Assembly (NCBI RefSeq): GCF_019649055.1
Contig: NW_026570371.1
Coordinates: 124,001-188,000, forward strand
Reading direction: 5' to 3'
DNA from: Paramacrobiotus metropolitanus
Taxonomy: Eukaryota; Tardigrada; Eutardigrada; Parachela; Macrobiotidae
DNA: 64,000 nt
The notes below the pieces were generated by a model. That model ran no database searches, was not told the origin of the DNA, and saw only the letters and a program-made list of their open reading frames with translations. A program made the position numbers and the translations under genes. Each line of letters starts with the position of its first letter. Within the stretch, counting starts at the first letter, position 1. Positions 36,311-47,768 of this stretch are shown here, piece by piece.

Positions 36311-38280
36311 AATTTTTAGCTGATCGGAACAGCTGAAATATGTTTAACATTTTATGATGGCAGGGTTGCATCATACAGTTTCGAAATGTAAGAATGCAAT
36401 GCAGGTGTTAGTAAATGGTTAGCACACAATTATAATTTAACCGTTATCATCTGATGCCTTTTTACATTTAAATGCTGTGTGCAAATGGCCGGTTTTGTCT
36501 TTCTAAAGAATTAACCGCAAGTTGTATGTACAATTCTTAACGCGTCGAGCGTCATACATTTTGTCCCGGCTCGGCTAAAACAACAAAAAACTTTATAAAA
36601 ATAAAAAGGGTATGTAGTACGCTGTACGAGTTGTGTTTGGTACGATTACAAGTGCGTGCACAAATGTCCGCCATTGTATCCTTTTTTCTGAAAAAGCAGC
36701 AAAATTTTGTAATGTACCAGGATAATTTAGGTGCATCGTTTGGATATTTGTTTGTTCAAGCTACAATAACCACAAGACAGTATCGAAAATACTAAAGTCC
36801 CATTGAATTCCCGTTTTGCAGTTGTTTTGTGTGCCTTGCTTTATAGTTTTTCAAATACCTCTAATTAGAACCGTAAGCAAGAAAAGCGGCCCGACAAACA
36901 GAATTCAAACGAGATACCGTGTTGCGTAAATTATTCAAGTGAGTAGCCGATTCATAACGGAATAAACAACCAAAATCGTCCGACGTTTCAGGAAGACTGT
37001 TTACTGTACCCAGCACAGCATTCCTTTAACGACAGCAAATTTAAATTCGGCTTCAGAAATGTAGTTACTTCATTTTGTTTTCCACCGAAAAAAACAAATG
37101 TGCTCCCCAAAAGGCGAGCTAAACGTATCTAGCTAATGTCTTAACTGCTAACGTACAAAACAGGCAGTCTTATTCTCTAGGAATACATATTTATGATGTT
37201 TATTGTCCTACACCAGATTTGCTCTCGGTCGCTTGCTAGAACGTGGGAGATGGCTAGGCCACTTGCTATCATATCCCCTTGCGTGCACTGCACTGACTAT
37301 ATATATCTTCCCAGTCTCCAGACATTCGCTTAATTATCGCGTACGGTGAGTCGGCGACTGCAGGGTCATTCCGTCTGGCCGCTTGTTCACTCGGATCGAC
37401 AGCATCGCTCACCATCGCGGTTTAACAAATGACTATCCCGGAAGTTTAGATGCCCGCTGTCTTTCGGTGTTTAGTTCGATGTGGCCGAGCCACCTGTCTT
37501 TTCTGCTTGGATAAAAATGGCGCGGTGACCAGTCTCTTCCACATGGTTTCCGCAGTTGCGTACCAGTCGCGTTTTTGTAGCAATGGAAGACCGAAGCAAC
37601 ATGCACCACCGATTCTCATTTCTTTATATCGCAGGTATCTATGTAGATTTGGTGCGGGAAGTGCAGTTAATCATGCACCAAGTGGCAATACACTTCTAAC
37701 AACCCCCGGCCATAGCCAGTCCCATGCAGAGCCTGCAATGCAGACTGGAACTCTTTGTTATTGTTACATGTAGTTCGGTAGCAGAGAGCTGACACTTTGC
37801 GATTAGAATCTGCGTGGACACTGGACATGTTCCGCTAAACCTACGTATTGTTGTATGTACATGTATTACGCACATGTTAAGCTAGATACTCGTACAACAA
37901 CCACAAACAGACACAAACCATGGTAAACCGATTAGACAACGTTACAACCGCTTTAGTAATTAGTATCCGCCATGCCACAATTACGTAATCCGTACCTCCA
38001 GGCGATGCCGCTAACATGGTAAAATAGTCAATGTAAAATCAACGCTCAGTGGTATGAACAAAGTCTAGCAGCCAATGTGCAAGTATTTCGCGCTGGTCTA
38101 GAGACAAAATAGTCCATGTAATGCATTTCAGAGCTTATGAATTTTTCGTAAGTACTATTTTATATTATTTAGATCGCGGTATATATATGAATAATTCTTT
38201 GTGTCGCGCTTTTTGTACGCCGTCTCAGTTCGACTGCGGCTTTGGGGTTTTTTCGTCAATATTATGCCACAATTGGCTCA
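36311..38280. other. Intergenic between P4H-A and P4H-B
   Basis: About 2 kb without a supported gene. AATAAA at about 36599 could end the P4H-A transcript. A TACTCGTAC motif lies at 37888-37896. The frame at 37450-37773 is open but has no splice sites, signal or domains. Confidence 0.5.
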
Positions 38281-40890
38281 ATGCGGTGCTTGAGGATTCT
38301 TTGCGGCATTGCTGTCACAATTTTCTGTATGTTGGATTTGCATCATGTCATGGCCGAGGTATTTGTTTCCATGGCGGACGTGGAAACGCTCATCACCACC
38401 GAAAAATTTGTCTTGGATGCACTGCAGACTCTTTTGCGACAGGAACAACAAAAATTGACGAAAGCTTTGCGGTATTGCGAATACTGTATTCTCAGCTGTT
38501 GTAATGGCGCGTTTCATAATAATTACACCTTGGATAGCAAAACATAACTAATTGTTACACTCGTCCAGTACCTATAATCAGAGAATTTTTGTCGCAGCTT
38601 CACGAATCGAATCCGAATTCGAGTGGGAGATATCAGTGCTAACGCGACCGATGAACTTCGGGATTCCGTCACAACGTTTCAGATACTGAAGCAGTACTCA
38701 TCCGATTTCAGCCCCTTCATAGACTCCGTTTCTGTTGATACTTTTACCGGTACGTCTCGAAATATTAGCATGCAGTACTATTCAGTTTACCGGACCTTAT
38801 TCATAATAACTGTGCGAAACAACAAGGTGTAATATCATTATTATTTAATACGGCCAATGAAATTATCATCATGCTTTAAATGCCGGAAGATATCGGAACG
38901 AGTAAACTCATGGCACATTGCGGTTTACTGTACGCAGAATGCAAATGGTCCATCGAGAGGCTGCGCTCATCCCATGCATTCCCGGATCAAGAGGACATTG
39001 GAGGTAACGCTGACGCCTTTGCTCGACTGCAGCTGGCGTACCGCATCCACCCCCAGGATATCGCCCGGGGCCGCATTCCCGGCACCCGTCCAACCATGCC
39101 CTTTAATTCACGGGAAGCCTTCATTATCGGACACAACCAAGTCTTGAATAAATACTTCAACTCGGCGGCAGCCTGGTTGCAAGCGGCACTGGAGATCTAC
39201 CATGAAGAGGTGGAGAAAACCGGTGACCTTCCGGAAATCTTGGACTGGCTGCAGTACGCCATCTATCAAGATACGGGAAATGCGGTGCGCGCGCTGGAAA
39301 TAACCCGACAAGTGCAAAAAATCGACCCGACGTATCTTAATTTACAAATCAATATTGACCACTACGAAAACGTGATTCGGGATCTGACGGATGGGGAACT
39401 GGCAGTATTCCGCAGTGCACCCAATGCGACGGAAGCATTTGATACTGACTCATCGGATTACGTGAACGAGAGGCATGCAGCCTACGAAGCGTTGTGTCGA
39501 GGGGAAGAGCGTTTGGTGCGAAATCTTTTCTGAGGTTGTGATTGTGGCGTATGTCGAAAAGGTTACTCTTTTGCAGACTCCCGCCCAGACTCGAGAACTG
39601 AAATGTTACTACGAGACACATGGAAATCCATATTTATTAATCCAACCTGTCAAGGTGGAGATGGTGAACAAAGACCCGGAGATATTCGTCCTCCACAATG
39701 TTCTCTTTGACTCCCAAGCAGCCCGCATTCGCGACGTGGGCTACGAGCATTTGAAGCGTGGTCGTATTATGGATAAGAAAGAAGGCACCGGAGTCGTTTC
39801 CAAAGTCAGGATAGCAAAAATGTTAGTTAATAATACTATGAAACAAGGATTTTGACTGTAATTTATAAGATCCAGGAAATCATTTGTGAGTGACGAGGAA
39901 AAACTGTCCAGCGATCTAGCACAACGTCGTTGACTTTGTCCAACGGCCATCCAGTGTTTTCGCAGTTTTTGATACTGTGAACTAAGTTCCTTGGCCCTGT
40001 GGTTCGACGGCACTTCAACCGAACAGTTTTGCCGGGTTATGTTTCGGTATCCGGACGGTTTTGCTAAAGCGCACAGTCATAACCGACGATTTTGGCTGAT
40101 AAGCGTGTGTTCGCCATTAGTACTTCGAAAGTATAGTCTGCAAAAATCGTCCGGCTGCGAATGCGCATCCCGGTAAAACCGTCTGCATGATTTTGGGATC
40201 GGGTCGCTTGACAAACCGAAAAGAGCTGGGCGGGGAAAATAAGGCACAAGCTTGTGATTTTTGGCAGTACTGGTTGAAACGGAATCAAAAATTACCAGAA
40301 TTTTTAAATGGGCCGACATGTCTTCAACCTACAAACTCGGTGTCATGACATTATGCTATGCTTTCAGAGCATTTCTGCCGGAATCAGTGGATCCGGTAGT
40401 TGCCGAGGTCAACCGTTACATCGGTCACGCTACTAACCTGGATATCAGCATAGCGGAGAATTTACAGATCAATAACTATGGTATCGGTGGCCATTATTCC
40501 GCGCATTATGATTTCTTCGCCAATGTGTGGGATCCATCCGCACCGCCCAAGGGACCCATACTCAACTTCACCATATGGGGCGACCGTATTGCGACTTTTC
40601 TAGCGTACATGACCAATGTGGAGGCCGGCGGCGCCACCGTGTTCCCGCGTCTGAATTTAACGCTCTTCCCGGAAAAGGGTTCCGCAGCGTTTTGGTACAA
40701 CAAGTTTAAGGACGGCCAACCGGATCCGCGCACACTGCATGCCGGGTGCCCGGTGTTGTCCGGCATCAAATGGGTATCCAACAAGTGGATCAGGGAGAAA
40801 GGTCAAGACCGGCAACGACCGTGTGGACTGGCACCTGATGGGTTTGCAGACATAGCAGATGTTCTGGATGAGTTCGGTGATGGCGTTTAG
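38281..40890 (+). CDS. Prolyl 4-hydroxylase subunit alpha, copy B of the array
   Basis: Exons 38281-38471, 38598-38749, 38938-39515, 39577-39821 and 40368-40890 join in phases 2,1,0,2 and give 562 residues, the same length as copy A. Signal peptide, N-terminal coiled region (MADVETLITTEKF), TPR domain and catalytic domain are all present, including the HYSAHYDF iron site, TLHAGCP and GIKW. Exons 3 and 4 have exactly the same lengths as in copy A (578 and 245 nt) and are the most similar part, while exon 2 and the introns differ strongly, so A and B are the youngest pair. Intron 4 (546 nt) is longer than in A and contains internally repeated, partly inverted words (ACGGTTTTGC / GGTAAAACCG), perhaps a small insertion. 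The ATG at 38281 is favoured over one 39 nt upstream because it matches copy A. Confidence 0.93.
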
Positions 40891-42070
40891 TGTGTTACGC
40901 TAAGCGGAAAATCGTGATAGTATTGCACACATTTCTGTGATGATAACATTAAGATGCATTAAGATGTAAATTTTAAAAATAACCGACAATTTTTGATCGA
41001 AGTGAGTAGCGCTCACGAACACGGTTTTCACTGGTAGTGAAAGAAACACAAACGAAAAAAATAAGTCAAGTAACTGAAGCAGGTGGGTAAACTTGGATTC
41101 GGTTGCAAGTGCGTGCCGCGTGAAAGATATTAGAAACAAGTTCATAAAATTACGTTCACGTTACTGCTTTAAATTTCCTTCTGGTTGTGCGCCTTTTTCT
41201 TGCTGAAATTATTAGTCTACGAATTGGGTTTGAATGTTTGATCATAAGGCCGACAACAGTAATGAATATACAGATACAAGGACGTCTTGTGCGAAATACT
41301 GTAAATTTACAACTCTCTGAACTCTTCGAATGGAAGATGCTCTGTAGTCTGTATAATGTACATGTATTGTACCGTACGTAGTGCTTAAATGCGTCTTTCT
41401 GTAAATAATGTAGGGTCGGTAAGCGGTAAAACATAATTACAGAGGAGCAGCATTGCAGGTAAATTGATAAAATTTTAAGTATTTGCAGAAGGTGAAATTA
41501 TTCATTAAAATTTTGTATTGCAACACAAGTTTTACGTTCGCATGACACTGGAATTGACTACCGGAAAAATTCGTTATTTTAAAGGCCGGTGAAATACTTC
41601 TGCAGTCTTGACTGCCGCAACATGATGTAACAATCAATCTCGTACCTGCGGCAGATTTCAATTTTTACGCAACAACCAGCGAAGGGTTGCATGTTGCATT
41701 ATTAACACGTATGCGTTCGTTGTGCTGGGCCATTGCTGGCTACAGTGAACTGTAAATACAGGTACAAGTACTGGCAGCTGCATACACGGTAACAAACTTT
41801 GTGATTTAGCCAAGATTTAATTTAATTAAAGGCTGATCTTGCCTTCATACCAAGATCAGCCAGCCATACAGTTACAGAATGGTGCCTTTCCATGAGTTGT
41901 GTCTGGATTTCTAAGCGTAACCGACTATCCCTGCGTTTATCATCCGATTATCATGCAGTCAATACGTATCATACAATTACATACGAATGATTCCTGATAA
42001 ATTTGAAAGCTAAAATCTGCGTTAGCTCTAATTACAATCTGTTACCAGTCAATCTAATTATTACTATTCC
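40891..42070. other. Intergenic between P4H-B and P4H-C
   Basis: No supported gene on either strand. Frames at 41156-41661 (minus) are shadow-like, without signals or domains. Confidence 0.5.
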
Positions 42071-44141
42071 ATGTCATACACATATCAGCTGCTAGCGCTT
42101 GTATATGCGGTTGGAGGCGTACTATACCTGTGTTCGAACGGGAAAAATGTATCGGCCGAGGTGTTTTCCTCGATGGCGGATGTGGAGACGTTAATCACAA
42201 CAGAGAAGCTGCTCTTGGACGTTTTGCAGAATTTTCTAAGAGAGGAGCGACTGGCTCTTGCCGAAACCAAGCGGTACGCAACCGTGCTAAGGAAGTGCTA
42301 ATGGTATACAAGAACAGAACTTTAACACACTTTTAATAACACAAAAATTTTCAGATACATACGCCGAATAAAACGTGCCAAGGAAGATGAGCTAGATGTA
42401 GAGGCAGTGACGATGTTCCAAAGGACAAAGCTACTTCTGGAAGATATTAGTCCCATAAAAATGTCCACATTTACCGGTAAGGCATTGAGGCATTGTGCCC
42501 ATCTGCACTTGTTATTGACACTGCAGTTCTGAGGAAATTTTTTTGTCATTTTCTTCATTCTTATGAATAGAGCATCATCAAACTATTTCTTCCCTGCGCG
42601 TCAACCGAACGTTCCCTGAAGAAGCGGACATGGAAGGTAGCGCAGACGCCTTCGCCCGGCTGCAATTGATATACCGGCTGCATCCTCGCGATATTGCTCG
42701 CGGACGCATTCCCGGCACGCGAGCCACGATGCCCTTTACGTCGCAAGAGGCATTTATTATCGGGCACAACCAGGCTGTTAATGGGTTTTTTAATTCTGCT
42801 GCCGCGTGGCTGGAAATTGCTTTAGAGCTTTACCGCGAAGAGACCAAGCACACCGGAAATCTTGCGGAGATCCTCGATTGGTTGCAATATGCAGTGTATC
42901 GTGATACTAAGAACGCCATTCGAGCACTTGATTTTCTTCGCGAAATTGTGGGAATCGAGTCAAGATACCCCAATTTGGCGGCAAAAAGGAGAAGATATGA
43001 AGAAGACATTCGGGATTTTACACGTGAACAAATAGCCGAATTTCGTGGAGCGCCTAACGCGACACAAGTGTATAACAGTGACTCCGCCGCAATGGAAGGG
43101 TTTGTTGAGCCTGCTGAAAGGAGTTACCAAGAATTATGCCGCGGAGAACAACGCACGGCAAGCGAAAATACCAGTAATCGTGCCAGTGATTTTTCACGAC
43201 CTTCTGTTCATGTATTAATCACTGATCGGTATGGTTTTCATGTAGATTACAACAGAGAAATGCAACTTAAAGTGTCATTACCGAACGTACGGTAATCCCT
43301 ACCTGATTATCCAACCAGTGAAAGTGGAAATTGTGCACAGTGATCCGGAAATTGTTGTGATACGCAACGCTATCTTAGATTTCCAGGCTGTGCGAGTTAG
43401 GCAAGTTGGCTATCAACATCTACTGCGAAGTCAAGTTATGGAACCCGACGGAAAGAACAAAACGTCTTCGAAGCATAGGATAGCAAAAATGTAAGACTGC
43501 TCCGTTAATACTCGTTCACATTTGATGCAGACCGTCTTAACCATTTTACTGGTATAAACGCTCGTGTTTTTGGGTAAATTTTGTCGCAGTATTGCGGTTT
43601 AACTGAATCCGAAGTGAAGCGATTTTTCTTTAGCGCTTTCTTGCCTGAAGACCTCGATCCGGTAATTGGTCAAATAAATCGCTACATCGGCCATGCGACT
43701 AATTTGGATCCCAGCACAGCTGAAGAACTGCAGGTCAATAATTACGGTATCGGGGGTCATTACTCGCCACATTTCGACTTCTTTGAGAATATCTACAATG
43801 TCGAAGACTACGCAGTCGATGAAAAAGACGGCGATCGAGTGGCCACGTGTTTGATTTATATGACCAATGTCGAAGCAGGAGGTGCGACTGTGTTCCCCCG
43901 TCTAAACCTGACTCTAGTCCCGGAAAAAGGGTCAGCGGCGTTTTGGTATAACAAGTTTCGCGATGGTTCGGCGGATGTACGCACGCTGCATGCTGGATGT
44001 CCGGTGCTGTCGGGAATGAAGTGGGTGTCGAATAAATGGTTTCGTGAAAGAGGCCAAGAGTGGAGAAGACCGTGCGGCATACGTCCAGATGGATATGCCA
44101 ATATTACTGAGATTTCCGAGATGTATAACGATGGTTACTAA
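42071..44141 (+). CDS. Prolyl 4-hydroxylase subunit alpha, copy C of the array
   Basis: Five exons: 42071-42273, 42355-42476, 42571 to 43157 (or 43173), 43258 (or 43256) to 43490, and 43634-44141; about 550-556 residues. Residues 1-28 form a signal peptide (…GKNVSA before EVFSSMADVE). The TPR domain reads LHPRDIARGRIPGTR and the catalytic domain has HYSPHFDFF, TLHAGCP and GMKW, so all iron and 2-oxoglutarate ligands are kept. Exon 2 is shorter than in A or B. The exon 3 donor is ambiguous: at the place where every other copy has GT, this copy has GCAAGC, whereas a GT donor 16 bases on gives a slightly longer linker. AATAAA at 44256-44261 is a good polyadenylation signal. Confidence 0.9.
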
Positions 44142-44763
44142 TCTCTCTGTGTCGATATTTTTCTTTTTGTATTGAAAAGATTTATTGCTGATACTGCTGT
44201 TTTATCAGGATGTTATGCAGCTTCAGGCTGCGTTATGTAGAGTTGGAAAGTTCCAAATAAAGCGCGGCGGTTATTTTTTAATGTTTTATTCCGTGTGTCT
44301 TTATGACAGTTGAGCTTTTCATGCCGCACTAAGCACATAAGACATCTGTTTAGTGCTGTTGGTGGTGCATGCGCAATTTACTAAAGCCTAACAGGAATCG
44401 TTCTGATTGCAGTATTTACAAGTGTAAACAGGTATTTACTGCCCGCCAGACATGCTCGTGATAAAGCGGTTCCTGCCGACTGCAGCATTGTATGTTCGGT
44501 TTCAATCTACAGTACTAAGGTGCCGATGTACAGTGCGGATTGGAGCTTACCATGTTGCCGATGCTCGATGGGTATACAATCCATAAAAATTGTTTATTAG
44601 TATGTTGTTGGTGACAGACGAAATCCATTACACACAGTGACACAGCCGAAACTTACAGGTACATACAGTACAATATATGAACTCTATCCTGGTTCTATGA
44701 TGGTGCTCCAAAAATCACATGACTGATTTGCATGGTTGTGGCCTCTAAAGAAAATCAACGAAA
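44142..44763. other. Intergenic between P4H-C and P4H-D
   Basis: Holds the P4H-C 3' end, including AATAAA at 44256, and the presumed promoter of P4H-D. Nothing else seen. Confidence 0.55.
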
Positions 44764-46805
44764 ATGTCAACACCCTCAGGCCTTTACATCATGCTAAGTT
44801 TTGTCTTCCTAACATTTTGGCATAGTAGCTCTGCCGAGTTATTTAGTTCCATGGCGCATATGGAGACCCTGCTTGCAACGGAGAAGTTGTTGCTGGAAAT
44901 ATTGGGTAGCCTTATGCGCCAAGAAAGACTACGACTGACGGAAGCAAAAGCGTAAGTCATCATTCTGTTTACAGAATAATTGTGGACTTCTTGTCAAAAA
45001 TGTGCTAAAATAGTGCAAAACTGACAGCAAACGACGTTTCCAGGTTTAAGTACTACGACAGAAGCACGACTGTCTTTTCAGGTACAACAATGTGTTAAAA
45101 AGCGAGACAGAAGACAATTTCAACAGTACAGAAGATAATCCAACAAAAATGTTCCGCAGGATAAAACACTTGACACGAGATTTCGGCTACATCAGTGATC
45201 TTATTGCGAAAGATGTCTTTTTAGGTAATCGGGATGCTATACAAGTAATACAACTACTGAAACTCCGTATTAAAATTACTTGTTTTCTGTGTGCACAGAA
45301 CACAAGAAACGAATCAAAAATCTCCGGGATTCCGAAGTGTTTCCTGACGAGAAGGATCTGGAAGGCAGCGCAGAGGCTTTTGCCCGCCTGCAGCTAGTAT
45401 ACAAACTGGATCCCCCACATATAGCCAGAGGTCACATTCCAGGAACCCGCACTACAATGCCGTTCACATCTCAAGAGGCATTCATCATCGGACAGTACCA
45501 AGCAAAAATTAACCTTTTCGATTCGGCCGCGGCGTGGCTGGAAGTTGCGCTTGAGCTGCATCATGAGGAAGAACCAAAAACCAGTGATCTGGCAGAAGTG
45601 CTTGACTGGTTACAGTATGCGATGTACGAAGATACAGGAAATGCCGTGAGAGCGCTGGAAATCATTCAACACATCAGAATTATCCAGCCTAGCTACCCGA
45701 ACTTGGAGTTGAAAGCCAAGCTGTATGAAGCAAAAGTTTGGGAATTAAGCCACGAACAAATCAGACAGCTTCGCAATGCTCCCAGCGCAATCGAAGAATA
45801 CAGCAGTGCGGCCTCGGATCGCAAATCTGACGCTTATGAATCGCTCTGCAGGGGCAAAGACAGAATTGTGAGTGAACTGGAATATGCGTCTTCATCCTAA
45901 GCTTACAGTATGGGCGAAATATCATCGATATATTTCTTTTGTTGAACCACAACCAAGGTTTACTTCTTTTGCTTTCATACACAGATGCCGGAAATAAAAA
46001 AGAGATTAACGTGCTATTTCAAAACCTATGGAAATCCATACTTACTGCTTCAGCCAATCAGAATCGAGATGGCTTATGACGACCCCGAAGTGCTGATAAT
46101 ACATAACGCTTTTTCTGCGTCTCAGGCACAACGGATTCGTGAACTTGGAAAAGAACATCTATCCCGCGGTCTTGTCATGGCCGATGGAAATACGAATCGA
46201 GTTGTATCACAGCACAGAATTGCAAAAGTGTAACTGTCTCATTCACAAAAGAGCAGAAACCGAATACTGCAAAGTCTAGCGTCTCAAATTGCGCTCTTTA
46301 TAGGGCTTTTCTTGAGAACCTACTTGATCCGGTTATTGCCGAAGTGAACCGTTACATTGGCCATGCCACCAACCTGGATCTTACTACCGCTGAAGATTTA
46401 CAGGTCAACAACTATGGTATCGGCGGCCATTACGTGCCGCACTATGACTTCTTTGAAAATCCCTGGGATCCCGGAAAGTATTTTTTTGAGCATGGAGACC
46501 GGATCGCAACGTGCCTCCTGTATATGACCGATGTGGACGCCGGCGGGGCAACAGTATTTCCGCGACTGAATCTAACGCTCGTTCCGGAAAAGGGCACCGC
46601 GGCCTTCTGGTATAACAAATTTAAGGATGGTTCTCCAGATGTACGGACCCTGCATTCAGGATGCCCTGTATTGTCGGGAATGAAATGGGTGTCAAATAAG
46701 TGGTTTAAAGAAAGAGGGCAGGAGTGGCGGAGGCCGTGTGGATTGCAGCGTGACGGAGTTGTGAATGTGACCAAAGCTGTTGAGGAGTACAATGATGGTT
46801 ATTGA
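44764..46805 (+). CDS. Prolyl 4-hydroxylase subunit alpha, copy D of the array
   Basis: Exons 44764-44951, 45082-45224, 45299-45867, 45985-46229 and 46304-46805 join in phases 2,1,0,2 for 548 residues. Signal peptide residues 1-23, then ELFSSMAHMETLLATEKL. The TPR region has FDSAAAWLEVALELHHEE. The catalytic domain shows HYVPHYDFF, TLHSGCP and GMKW, with Ser in place of Ala next to the distal histidine, which should be neutral. Introns are the shortest in the array (74-130 nt). AATAAA at 46819-46824 lies only 14 bases after the stop. Copies C, D and E share the ending KERGQEWRRPCG or a close form and make a subgroup distinct from A, B and F. Confidence 0.92.
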
Positions 46806-47768
46806 ACCCGGTTGTCCTAATAAATTGGACTATACCATGGCATACAATAAATTTACTGACCGCACCTTAAACTACGTCAACTCGGTGCGGACCGAAAACG
46901 TACGCTGACTTTCGCACAAAATAAGTTTCGGTTTTTTGGTTATGCAGTTTGTGCCCCCATTTAAAAACTGTGTACCCCAATTTGCGGCTTAGCCCAGATT
47001 GTGTGCGGACGCTAAATAATTAAACCTAAATTCAGACTTCAAAGATGGGTTGCAATGTGTCATACAACGCAACACTGTTCAGTAGATGCGCAGAATTGAC
47101 ATCACAGAGCGCCGGCACTGAGTCAGAATAGTCCTTTTATTTGTATGTACCTTCACAAGCGAGTGAGGCGATGGCGTAATTATCTGTTGTACACGATATG
47201 AGTTGGACGGCTGGTGAAGTTAAACCACCGCTTTCCCGATTTGCTGGAACACTAATGTTGATCATTCCAAGGCCGCTGCACGGGAAGCCGGCGTTGCGAA
47301 GTCTGGTTTTCTCTTCGCACGTGGTATATGTACTCATGATTCACGAATCGGCGCAAACTTGTATTATTAACACCTTACCTCGGGCGGCATGGATATAGCG
47401 GCAGAACTAACGTTCTATGAGTCAGGTAAACAAAGCTTGGTAACAGTCTGGTATTTGCCGCTTGTTGGCTGAGACATGAAACTATGATCAAAATATTTTT
47501 TTGTATCATAATGGTACACAGTGCGCACTTATTTATAAGAAACGGCAGGATACTGGTAGAAATGGTGTAGAGTTTAGACATACCGCTCCTTGTGTTTACC
47601 TTTGTAAGACAGTATCAATCTGTATAGAAGCATATTTCTAACCAGGAAATACTACGACAATTTAATAAATTATTATTGGTAACCCGGCTCATAAAAATTT
47701 TGAGAAGACTCAAAACCTTTATTTATTACGGTGCTCAACTGCTCATAGACCTTTGAAGCGTTTGTGCA
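46806..47768. other. Intergenic between P4H-D and P4H-E
   Basis: No supported gene. The frames at 47137-47398 on both strands overlap each other and carry no signals. Confidence 0.5.

Noticed and set aside
37450-37773. 107-residue open frame between P4H-A and P4H-B
   Set aside because: No signal peptide, no domain and no splice sites; likely chance.
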